A stretch of DNA of 64,000 nt from assembly GCA_022605955.1 (NCBI GenBank), contig JAKCOZ010000007.1, forward strand, positions 35,566,991 through 35,630,990, read 5' to 3'. The notes below the pieces were generated by a model. It searched no databases. It saw only the letters and a program-made list of their open reading frames with translations, and had not been told where the DNA came from. A program made the translations under genes and the position numbers. Every line of letters starts with the position of its first letter. Position 1 is the stretch's first letter. Shown here one piece after another: positions 24,901 through 36,900 of the stretch. The stretch is from Rallus limicola (Eukaryota; Chordata; Aves; Gruiformes; Rallidae).

Positions 24901-27900
24901 TGAACAAGATTTGTAATGCGTAATACAAAGAGAGTTCTATCTCTAGTTACTCTAGCAACACAGATATAATTAGAAAAGAAAATAATATATCCATTTAATT
25001 AAGAACTCTGCCCAGCGATGCAGCTGACTGGGCCATGCTTTGAGTTGATGATGGTTTTGAATAATAGTTAAATTTAAGCAACAATGAAATTGGTGTATAT
25101 CGCAGCCAGAAGGCTAAGAAAAAAGCCAGTGTTCTGGGTTTAGGAGCTCCTGGGTTTCTAAAGCTATGACATGTAAAACTTGTAGCAGGGAATGTGTGCA
25201 GCCAGAATTTTATACTCAGTAGTTTGTTGGGTTTTTTTGAAGTGTTTTCTTTTTTGCTTTTTATCCATGTGGCATACTGATAATACTTCAAGCTTACTTA
25301 GGCAATTTGGGAAACTCATTTTACTACCCTGAGTACTAGCCATAAAAATAAATTCAACTGCACTTAAACATTTCTAGATGAAGTTTCACTGGGTTTATAA
25401 GTATTTTCTTTTTTGAGTCTCAGTAACTTTTTAATACTTACTTACCATTTTTTCCTTTTTGGAGGATTGGATAGCTTTGGTCAAAGCTGCTGCAGCAGCA
25501 GCAGCCAAGAACAAAGCAGGAAGTAAACCTAGAACCAGCGCAAACAGCAATAAAGATAAAGAGGACAGAAAATGGCTAAAAGTTCCTTCAAAGAAGGAAG
25601 AAACCTCAACCTCTACAATCATGCAGGAAGTCCAAAAAAAGGAAGAGGAGCCAACATCTAGTGATACGTTTGGTAAAACAATATTCTGGAAAATATAAAA
25701 TAGATTTTTCTGTAATGTAGAAGTAGAATTCCTGTTACTTTGGTGATTAAGTATGAAACCAGTATTTCTGGAGGAAGATGTCTCATTTGCTGTTATAATT
25801 GTTACGATGCATAACATAATAATTTTTATCAGATAAATCTAGTTGGATCAGCATTTATACTTTGTGCAAAACCTCTAACTACCTCTAAAAGCAGACATCG
25901 TTGTTGAGTTATTTTTAATGACTTCATTGTATGATTTGGTTCACGTTCCTGCATCTTCTGTTATCTCTGAGAGAATTGCTCATCCTGTTACAAGCAAAAG
26001 AAAAAAAGTCCAGTATGGATGATATATCCATATTCAGGATGTTTGAAATTATTTCTGGGTTGATAAGAATTTGTACCTTTTGATAGTTTGTAATAGTGCA
26101 TTTCTCATAATACTGAGTAAAAATTGCAAATTTTGATGTAACCTTCATCTAATGCTTAAATGTGCAATCCTGAATCTTCAGAATATGTCATTTTTATTTT
26201 TAATAGAATTCTAAAGCTTCTTTACTGCAGTATTCTAATATCAGTTACGAAATAGAAGTATTTTGGGTGTTGTATTTAGGAAATGTGAGTTTTATTAGGT
26301 TTCTCTTCTGTTTAAAAGTAGGATTTCCTGTAGTGGATGTTCCAAAGATGGCCTTTGTGCAGGCAGAGAGCACGTTATCGCACAAGAGGAAAAGTAATCT
26401 AGGCAACTCATTTCAGGCAAAGAGAGCTCGTCTTAACAAGATCACTGGTAAAATACTTTCTTTTTGTTACTGACTTAATCCTTCTTAATGTAGTGAATTA
26501 TACATGCATATAAAGTCCTACAGTAGATCGATAAAAGCACATTCATGAGGCAGATATGCACTGCAGTCTTTTACTTGTTTGGAATTTTAAAGGAACCTAT
26601 AAATGGTAATAAAATCTACCTTGTTCATAAATTCAGAGAATGGTCTCAGGTTTGATTTGGTCTTTTTAGTTTTCTTGGAAGGTAACCATCCTGAGCTGAT
26701 GAGTTTCTTGAGTATGTTTTAACTCCAGCTGCACAATTTTCTCCACTATTGGGAGAACATTGGAGGTTTGTACAAGTTCTTAACATGGTCGTGAGTTACG
26801 TACCATCTCTGTAAATCAAAGGTTTTGCTAGCTGTGGAAAAACTAAAAGGTTTTTCATGAAGTAAAACTGTCACTGAAAGAGATTATGGTATCTCTCATT
26901 TAAAAGTATACAAATCTAGCTACAAATTGAAGCAATGAAGAACTGAAAAGTTTTTCCAGTGTCTTAAGGCATTCATTCCCTTTATTATTCAAAGGTATTC
27001 TTGGAAAACAACTGTACAGCTATAGAATACATTTTAAACAACAGAAAGTACAATAATAAGTAATTAGTCTTATTGTTAAAAGTTAAAAAATGCATTTTAT
27101 GCTGAAATCTAAGGGAAATTTCCTTAGCTGTGGAAAAATTATTCCAATTTGTATCCCTCTTCCCCCATATGTCCCAATAATCAAATTGTGCTGCAAGCAT
27201 TGATCTTGTCGGTATTTAGGATGAGGTAACATGTTTGTACCTGTGCTGGGAAAGTATCTGATGCATTTAAGAAGCTGGATGGGAAAAAGTTGTGAAGTCC
27301 CCTGCTTTAATAGAAGGGGCCTTGTACAGATGGGAAGATAGAAATGCATTCCACTCATTATTCTAGTAAATAATATTTTGTGTGAAATCTGAAACTTTTC
27401 TATGCTACAGATGAGAAGAGTTTGTAGTTTTTGTTTGTAGTAGGTAGGGTATGGTCATTAATATAAAAAGTCTTGTTTCTATAAGAAAAGCAACCTGATT
27501 TACTAAACAGTGTGATGATTTTTTTTTTTTTTCTTCCAGACTTGCTTTGATTGGTCCAACCTTTAGTAGGTCAGCTGTTGAGGATGTTTAGTCAGTTTTC
27601 TTATGAGCATGGTTCTGTTTCAGTCTCTCTATCAGTACTTCAGTGTACAGGAGAAAATACATGAAAGCACAGAATGGTAGGGGTTGGAAGGGACCTTGAA
27701 AGATCATCTAGTCCAACCCCCTTCCAGAGAAGGATCACCTAGATTAGGTCACACAGAAACATGTCCAGGCAGGTTTTGAATGTCTCCAGAGGAGGAGACT
27801 CCACAACCTGTCTGGACAGGCCGTCCCAGCACAGTGTTACCCTCACAGTGAAAAAGCTTTTCCCTATGTTCACATGGAACCTCCTATGCTCCAGCTTGCA

Positions 27901-30900
27901 CCCATTGCTCCTTGTCCTATCCTTGGACATCACTGAGAGGAGCCTGGCTCCATCGTCCTGACACTCACCCTTTACGTATTTGTAGACATTGATGAGGTCA
28001 GCTGTCAGTCTACTTCAAGCTAAGGAGACCCAGCTCCCTCAGCCTGTCCTCATAAGGAAGATGTTCCACTTCATTAATTATCAAACTCTTTCCAGTAGTT
28101 CCCTGTCCTTCTTGAACTGAGGGGTCCAGAACTGGACTCAATATTCCAGATGCTGCCTTGCCGGGGTACAGTAGAGAGAGTAATTTCTCTCAACCTACTA
28201 ACCACCTCCCTTCTAATACACCCCAGGATGCCGTTGGCCTTCTTAGCCATGAGGGCACATTGCTTGCTCATGGCATCCTGCTGTCCACCAGGACCCCTAG
28301 GTCCCTCTCACCTACACTGCTCTCCAACAGTTCCATCCCCAACCTACACTGGTTACTGGGGTTGTTGTTCCCCAGATGCAAGATTCTACACTTGCCTTTG
28401 TTTAATTTCGTAAGATTACTCTCTGCCCAACCCTCCAGCCTGTCTAAGCCTTGCTGAATGACAGCACAGCCCTCTGGTGTGTCAGCCACCCTTCCCAGTT
28501 TTCTGTCACTTGCAAACTTACTGACTGTGCACTCTATTCCATCTTCCAAGTTGTTGATTATTATATTGAATACTTGTGGTCCCAGTACTGAGCCCTGGGG
28601 GACTCCACTAGATACAGGTGTCCAGCTCGACTCTGTCCCACTGACCACAACTCTTTGACTTCCTCCCTTCAACTAGTTCACAATCCATCTGACTACCCAA
28701 TACTTCAGACCTTACTTCCTCAGTTTAGGCAAGAGGCTGCTGTAGGAATGGGCCAGTACGGATCATAGAAACACAGAATCATAGGATGGTTTGGGTTGGA
28801 AGGGACCTGGAAGATGATCTAGTTCCAACCCCCCTGCCATGGGCAGGGACACCTCACTAGGCCGAGGAGACAGTCCTTAAAAAACTGTCTTCTGCTTCCA
28901 GGATTTTTTTTCCCTGGGACATTTCTTATTTGGGACTGTGTTTGGTTAACAGATGTCTGATTTACCAGCCTCATTTCTACTCTCCTTTGTCCTTATTACA
29001 TAAGTCCCAATTTAATTGCTGCCAGGAGCAGTAGAATTGTAAGTTATGGGTTCTCATGATGTATATTTACAAAGTCTGGTTAACTTTTTTCCAATAGCAT
29101 TCAGTAGCAGAAGATACCAAAACCTGTAGACTGAGAAATTGCGTTTTTCTGTGCTATTCTGTCTATTTTTCTGTCGATAGATTCTTCTTTTCTAAGGAGC
29201 TTTATGAGAATAATAGCAGTCAGATAGGGTCATATACACTGAGCTGGGTAATCAAAAACCCATAATATTGCAGCCATTGGCTTTGTTATTCTAGAAACAA
29301 TGTCAGAGGCTCTCTGTGAAAGCATACTCTGCTAGCAGAGTATGTTACCATTCAGTGAAAGTGACTTAATCCTTTAGTTACAGGATGATGACCTTTGTCA
29401 TGCTTGGTAGTTACTTTTGTACAACTGTTCTCAACAGCTTCTGGAACTCTGGTTTTTCTCTCTTTGGATATGAGTTTTGAAAACTCACAGTAATCAGACT
29501 TTCACTTCTGATGCGCTTATTTCTTATTATTGAAATAGCTGTAATTTGTCATTGGTGTCTCTGGCATGGGCTTTAAATTTGAAGGAAGGTTGGGAGATGT
29601 TCTGGTGTACCCATCAGAATTGTAGCTGGTGTGAAACTCTCCTGTCTTCTGGCTGTACAGGGGGAATAGAGCAGATAATGTGTTTGTGGGAGGCAGTCTG
29701 ATGGGAGCTGTTTCCTGGAGCATTCAGTAATTGTTGCAGAAGGTTCTCCTTGTCTGCCTCAAGGCCACAGCTGCAACTGGTATTCTTTGCTCACCATTCA
29801 GTGAAACAAAAGTTGCTTCCTTTGCTCCATTTTGTTCTGCTACCCCAGCTGGGGGGAAATTACATTTCCCAGAGCAGAAGGATTTCTCCTGCTAAGCAGG
29901 TACTAATGCCACCTTTCAGTTAGTTTTTGCCTGTTGGAATGCTTGCTTACACATGTCTTGCTGCAGTGTTGATACATAAAAGAACAGATAACATCTGCAA
30001 CAAGCTTACAGAACAAAACCTTTGTGGTTCAATATGTCACTCCCATGCTGCTTGTTTGTTTGTCACTTGTGAAGCCTGTTACTGACAGGGCAAGGTGAAC
30101 CTCAAGTCCTGCTGCTGTAGTAGCTTTTTCTTTCTACAGGTGTGGTAATTGGTTAGACAGATACTTAATGAGGTTGAGAAGATGGAAATAAGAGTTATAT
30201 ATTCACAGGTCTGACAGAGTAGGTTTGTTTTGTGGCTTCATTTTCTGAGCAATGACCATCTAGCTAAAAATAAAATTCATAAATCACGGAATGGTTTGGG
30301 ATGGAAGGGACCTCAAAGAGCATGTAGCACCAACCTACCTGCCGTGGGCTGGAACACCTTCTGCTAGACCAGGTTGCCCAAAGCCCCACCTGGAACTTCT
30401 CTGGGCACCCTATGGTTTATAGAACCACAAAAGCTGCCTTTATAGACTGTAACTTGTTTGGGTTTTAAAACTTAATTCACATAATGTTGAAAATTATTTT
30501 AAGCTTTTCTTTGTAGACATGTAGTTGTCAACATTATTAACAGCATTGCTGATTTTGGAACTTGATCTAAGCAGGATAAGTTGACACACAAAGGTTTATT
30601 TAGATCCAGGAAACCTAAATCTTTTATGAATCATAATGCAGGATTAAAATTTTACCTGGTAATTGTATTTGTATTAATATAATAGTGATAAGTAAGTTTC
30701 TACTTTTTGGTTAATCTGTTTAGCTATAAAATAAATCAGTTTGCACCTCTTGGTACAGACATGGTGTTCTGAAAACTTTCTTTAAAACATAACTACTTTT
30801 TAGTAAACTGAAACATAACTTAATCTGACAGAGTGAATTTAAAAAAAAAAAAACAAAAAACACACTTATTATGCTGAAATGTGATAGCTCTCTAGCAAAA

Positions 30901-33900
30901 TACCACACTGCTCTTTGTGTGCCTGGTTGGTTGTTGCTATTTTTAAGTCCTGAATGCTTCCTAGGAGCCCAAGCTTCACTAATTTGTAATTCCTTGGGTA
31001 TTGTGCACTGTAAATTAATTTTGAGCAGGTCTAATTTTTCATGGAATGCAATAGGAATTTCCTATGGGTTAGTCAGCTCAGGTTGGTTTTGAGAACTTAA
31101 CCTCTCCACCCCCAGTATTGATATTTCCTGGGATTATAATAATAACTTCTGTTGAGATTTGTATTTCTATCGGAGTTGGTTTGGTTTTTTTTTTCATAGT
31201 AGTGATACTGTATATGAGTTCATGAATGAAGCAATATATTCTGATATATTTACTCCTGATATGGCCTTGTTACTGAGGTAATTTGGGAGCTCCATTGCTG
31301 AGAATATCCGTTTGGAAATTAAATCCCTTGTTCTGTTCTGGCTAAGAAATACTTGCAACTGTTAAGAGTTAAGAAAAAATAATACAAATTCTGATGGGAA
31401 TTTATTTAAGGCTGGAGAGAGAAAATACTTCTAAACAATTTTGATCTCACGAAAGTTGCTTAAGTATCATAGACATGGTTTTAAAGCCCAAAACACCTTT
31501 AAAAGGGTGATGAGGCATTATTTTTAGAACGGGTAATTTGATTTTCATCTTGCTAGTGGAGATGCCAGAGAAGTATGTCTTGTGGAAGGATGATATCATG
31601 GGATCATCCTTTAGCTTTTTGTTTCTTCCAATCTAAAAGGTTCAGGCTTGTCTGGAGCTGTTTTGTAGAGAATTATGTTGTAGATAAAAACAGTTCATAT
31701 TTCTTGTCACACTGTTTTGCTTCGTTTTACACAAGTTCTTGTTGCAAGCTGTTTCTAACTAAAAATTTCAGTGAATTTTTATTTTTTAACTTTTTTTTCC
31801 TCCTAAGGCTTATTGGCATCCAAAGCTGTTGTTGCGGATGGTGCTGAAAAAAAGGAAGGCAACAAAGAAACAGCTCCAGTCCTGGAGCAGGTATGAAATG
31901 GTAGAGTTTGATTCTTTTGCAAGGTTCCCACTGGAGTGTGCCATGGAGATGTAGAACCTACAACATTAAAATTTCCCCCTCCGATATAATAGGGAACTGA
32001 AAATTGATCTTATGTTTACATTTCTGGCAGAGCCAGAAGTATGGAATTTAATTGTCTCTAAACACAATGTTGACTTGAATTTCAGTAACGAGCTTTTTGT
32101 GTTAGAAAAGAAATAGAAAACAAACATGAAGTCTCCATCCAACAATTGTGAGGAGACCAGTGTCCAGAGGTCCAGTTTTATATGACCATGACTGGCTTAC
32201 AAAAAGACCTTTACACAAATTCATTTTGTGTTTAAACCAGGGGTTTTGACATGAAGTAGAACTTCTTTTAAGAGAAGAAGTTTCTTTTTATTGTAAGAAT
32301 TTGGTGTTGTAGGCTTGTATGTGTTTTATGAACCGCTCGATGAGCCATACATTTTTGCAAGGGTGTGTATTTTAATAAATACAAAAAAGAAACTTTTAAA
32401 TAATGTTAAGGGTCTGATTTTTAAACCTGCCTATTTGCAGGACCAGAAGCTTTTATCTTTGGCTTCTTCCATCGTGTTCAGGCATTGCTTGACTCCAAGT
32501 TGTGCATTATCTTGCATATTAAAAGGGCTGAATGCCTAAGCATGGTAGAGCGAGCTAAGGATGAATGGCAATCTTGATTCAGGACATCTTTGCTTTCCAA
32601 TGACTTAAATCAGAGCCTTAATGTAGTTTTAATACAGCTTTTTTGTATTCATTTTCATTCTTCTTCAACAGCGACATTTGAATGAAATAGCCTTGCTGCC
32701 CGCAATTCTTATAAGAGCACTTCTGTTCTTAAGCCCCGGCACACTCTATGAACAGTCCCTACCCCAAAGTTTCTTTGGTATTTTGGTTGTAGTGGTTCTT
32801 TAGAGCTGATATATAATTGCATTGCTGTGGTGTTTCCGTTGACACCGCATTGGGTGCGAGTCTTGTCAATGGAACATGATTCTCTGTTCTTAATGCTGCC
32901 ACTGTAACGGCTGACGGAGCCACTACAGTGTCAATGCATTGACCGATATTTTGCACCAAGGTTTACAATGTATTGACATGACATTCCATTTCTCAAATTT
33001 TTTGCATATTAAAGATGCTATGATTTCATTGCTACTGTGTGTGATATTTTCAATGTGCAAAAAACTGTGAAATGGCTTACAGCATGTTGGTTTTGGAGGA
33101 ATCATTACAATGTAAATCTTACCATGCAGAATCCCATTATGGTGAATGGGACTTTGTGGTTTACATAGACTATGTATGCAACAGTATAAACTACAGTGCA
33201 TATTTACTAAAACCTTTTTGTTACTTCTTAGACTTAGTAACTCGGCTGTTTCTGTTTTATTGATTAGATATTAAACAAAGAAAAAAAGATGTCTCTGTCA
33301 TTGTTTACATGCTAATGGTCTGAACAAACCTCATTTTTATGGAAATGCTGGTTAAGCTCCTTTAAAGAGGCATCTAAAATCCCAAATTGTCCTGTTCCTT
33401 TGCTTCTAACTAAACCCAGAAACCTCACAAACGTTTAAATGATTATTTGTGGTGAGGAAAATTTTTGAGCTTAAAGCTTTTTTCACTGCCCGAATTCAAA
33501 TTAAAATGGCCGAGTTATAAACATCCCCAAAAGGGTTTCCAATAGCAAAGCTGACATTCCTTAGAGGTTTTGTCTGCTACTGCTATAAAATGGAATGGGT
33601 AAAATATCTTGTAGGTTTTTTTAATAATGTAATACAGAACATGGTAGAAGTATTCAGGCCAATAGCCGAAAACTGACTTTGTTAATGGAAGTTTATTTTA
33701 TTTATATTTATATATTTTTAGTTTACAGTTGTCTTAAACCCAAAACCTCAGATGATTAGTTGCAGATACAGTAGTTTATTTAACTGTATTAGGGTATGTC
33801 ATGTTATATTTCCTTTTGACCAAGATCTGATTAGATGAATAACATTAATTCATTAAGGTTTTTAATGTTAATTTGTCCTGTTAAGAGGTTAAGCACCTTA

Positions 33901-36900
33901 TCAAAATATTAATTTAATTTTTTTAATCTTGTTTAAATAACTTTGTAATTTGAAAGTAATGGATGCTGTAGTAATGTCTTTCACATCTGTGAAGATGAAC
34001 AATAAAATTGTTTATTTACAAGTTACGACTCTAATTAATTTCTGGTAATACCTCTCATAACCAGTATAGGTATTCTTTACAGTTCATGTAATATTTTATT
34101 TAAATGAATAAACTGCACTTAGTACATGTGTAATTGAGTTATTCAAGGTAGAACTGATGTCTGCTGAATGGGATGTTTTGCACCGGATCTTTACATGATG
34201 CTTCCAGCAAGCTATTCCTGCAGCATTCAGGGGTGCCCTTAACAAACAGAATGTGCACTTGTGGTTTTTTGCTTTCCTTTTTTGTTTTTTTTTTTTTTAT
34301 TTATTTTTTCCATTGGAACGTGGAAAGTTCCCGTGGAAAATAAAACTGATTTATAATGAAACCCAAAAATACCCTCAAGTCATCAGAGATGTGATGTTTT
34401 TAGTTTGGATAAAGTGGTGTGCACATTTCTAGAAACACCTTTCTACTCTGTTAGTTCTGGTTTTATTAGCTGGGACTGTGCTGTGTGACAGAACTGGGAC
34501 ATGAAAGGGGACAGGTTTAAAACATTTATGTTCAGAAATGGTAGTTTGCCATTACTGGGCAAGTTGTAACACATGCACAGTTTGTTCAATGAAGTAGGAA
34601 GAGCTTCCAGTTTAAAATCGAAAATGCTAATGTCTGTCAATGCATGCTAATTGTCTGAAATTAATACTTCAGTGTGTGTGTTAAGAAGGATGAAAATTGA
34701 TAAAATCGGAAAGCTGTGTTATATGCTGATTTTTTTTTTATTTTTTTCCCCCTTCAGACACTGTTTTAACTCTTTATCTGCTCATTTTTCCCAAACAGTT
34801 AGCAATCTATTTAACCCTGTGGTGCTAGAAGTTGTGATTTCTTCATGTATTTGCACAAACATATAATGTGGTGAAATCCAGACTCCCAGCACTGAAAGGG
34901 GTTGTGTGAGAGTGTGCTCAGTATTTGGAAACTTCTTGTTTTCAGACATTCCTTGAAGGAGCATTATCAACTTTTTCAGGTTCTTTTCTAAAAAAAAAGT
35001 TTGTCTTTAAGAAAGTTTTCCTGACAAACTTCTATTTTATTCTTTTTGCTATGGTCAGGGAAATGACCACAAAGGGAAAACCTTGGTGACTTATTTTAGA
35101 ACCGCAGTCCTCTGAGCAAGGGCTGGTTGCTCAGAGAAGTCTAAAAGCCTGTCTAGAAGCAGCTGGATGATGCTTTTAGTCCTGTGGCTTAGTGTTAGGT
35201 AGTCCTGCGAGGAGCAGGCTTTGGACTCAATGGTTCCTGATGAGTCCCTTCCAACCTGAGATACTCTGTGGTTCTGCGATCGTAGATCAGTGTATGTATT
35301 CCAGCTTGTTATGGATGTGCTCCAAGTTATACTTTAAGACAATGCTGACAGTCCTGGTCTACTGAAGGGGAAAAAGACAGAAGCTAAAAAGAATTTGGTG
35401 TATTTTTAAAATGGGAATAGTGGAAAAAAAGCTTTGTTTTCAGGCTTTTTGCAGGTATTTGAGATAGTAAGAAATAATGCTGAAAATAGTTGATAGTGCT
35501 CCTTTAAAAAAGTTTAATGTGATGCATTTTAAATAGTTTTCATTTGTACTGAAAATAATGTTGCTTTGAAATGTGTTTTGAATACTAAAGTTGCTTTTTA
35601 AAAGATCAAAATAGAATACAAGACCTACAGCAAAGAAACTGAAATAAAAGTATCAATTTTTTATTATTTATTCAGGAGATTTCACCTAAACCACAAAGTC
35701 AGAAAAAAAATGAAGCTGATATTAGCAGTTCTGCCAACATTCAGAAACCTGCACTGTTATCCTCAACTTTGTCTTCAGGAAAGGCTCGCAGCAAGAAATG
35801 CAAACAAGAATCTGGAGATTCTTCTGGGTGTATAAAGCCCCCTAAATCACCACTTTCCCCAGAATTAATACAAGTCGAGGATTTGACGCTGGTCTCTCAG
35901 CTTCCTTCTTCTGTGATAAATAAAACTAGTGAGCACAGACATTTTAAAAAAAAATACCGTAATTACTTATAAGAGATATACAGAATATTATTTTTTTGGG
36001 GGTTGTAAGTGGCTACTGCTTTTAAAAATGAATCTGCTTTAAATAAAAGGTCCAAGCGGGGAGAATTAGGGGTAGCTCAGTATTTTAAAAGTCAAGGCAG
36101 TCACATAATAAGGCATATGAATTACTCTACCGGAAATAATACCTTTAAATAATATATTTATATTGAGAGTCGTGGCTTTTAATGGTTGGCTTTCCCTCCA
36201 GCTTAATTCTCCACGTTGCTATTAATGGTGATACAGGAAAAAAAAAATCTAACCTCTCTTCTGAAGGGGCCTGATTCATTAAAGAGAAAAGACATACACC
36301 TTGGTTGTGGACCTTTCCTTCTCTGAGAAATTCTGCCTTTAGCAGGCTGATGCACTTTACAGCAGGCTGTGATGTTCTTCACCTTATGTGATGTTTCCTC
36401 CAAATATGTGAAAGAGAAGATGGGTTCAAGATCTGTGTTGGGGAAATACATAAAATATTGAGTTTCTTTGAGAAAAATATTGTAGGTGTTCAGCTTCCTA
36501 ATGTGTGTAACTGATGTACCAAAATATTGGCTGTCAGAAGAACAGGGAGAGGTGTATGCTGCACCCATGATTATGTTGGGGTTTTATCAATATTAAAATA
36601 CTTCTGTAACTTGTTTTGAAGTTGCACTTGGATTTTAATGTTACTTAGGATCAGGCTCTTTGTTGCCTGAAGCACATTAAAACATCAGGCCAAGAGCTAA
36701 AATAAATGTGGGTTCCAGGCAGTCAAAAGGTACATGGTTTTTTTCACTTGTAGAATAGTAATTAAGGATGGAAGAGTAAAGCTGCACTGTCTGCTTCCCC
36801 TTAACTTTGATTTGGTATTTTCCTTAGGAGATAAATTTCTTTTAATCTTTTCTCACAGATAACTTTAAATGAGTGGGAGAGAGGAGGGTGCTAATCAGCC

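Larger units (their letters stand above)
19305..25464 (+). other. PHF20L1 intron 5 (6.2 kb)
   Basis: AT-rich intron holding a CpG-bearing island with a candidate cassette exon (21746-21808) and a minus-strand CR1 end (23165-23265). The mammalian 26-residue exon of this position (starting VKSQHPLSW) was looked for and not recognised. Confidence 0.8.
26448..31807 (+). other. PHF20L1 intron 7 (5.4 kb)
   Basis: It contains three minus-strand CR1 pieces (27668-28735, 28765-28870, 30285-30425). A CCCCAGCTGGGG palindrome near 29843 sits inside an interrupted inverted repeat. No coding exon was recognised. Confidence 0.8.
31891..35675 (+). other. PHF20L1 intron 8 (3.8 kb), possible alternative 3' UTR
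   Basis: The first ~2.1 kb are AT-rich sequence without recognisable repeats, ending at an AATAAA (34001-34006) in a context that resembles a genuine mRNA 3' end. A + strand CR1 end lies at 35095-35285. The repeat-free first part fits with, but does not prove, use as a 3' UTR by a short transcript. Confidence 0.55.

Noticed and set aside
28268..28672. 134-codon minus-strand frame with reverse-transcriptase motifs as a host gene
   Set aside because: It is the ORF2 end of a decayed CR1 with a broken catalytic box; annotated as a mobile element.
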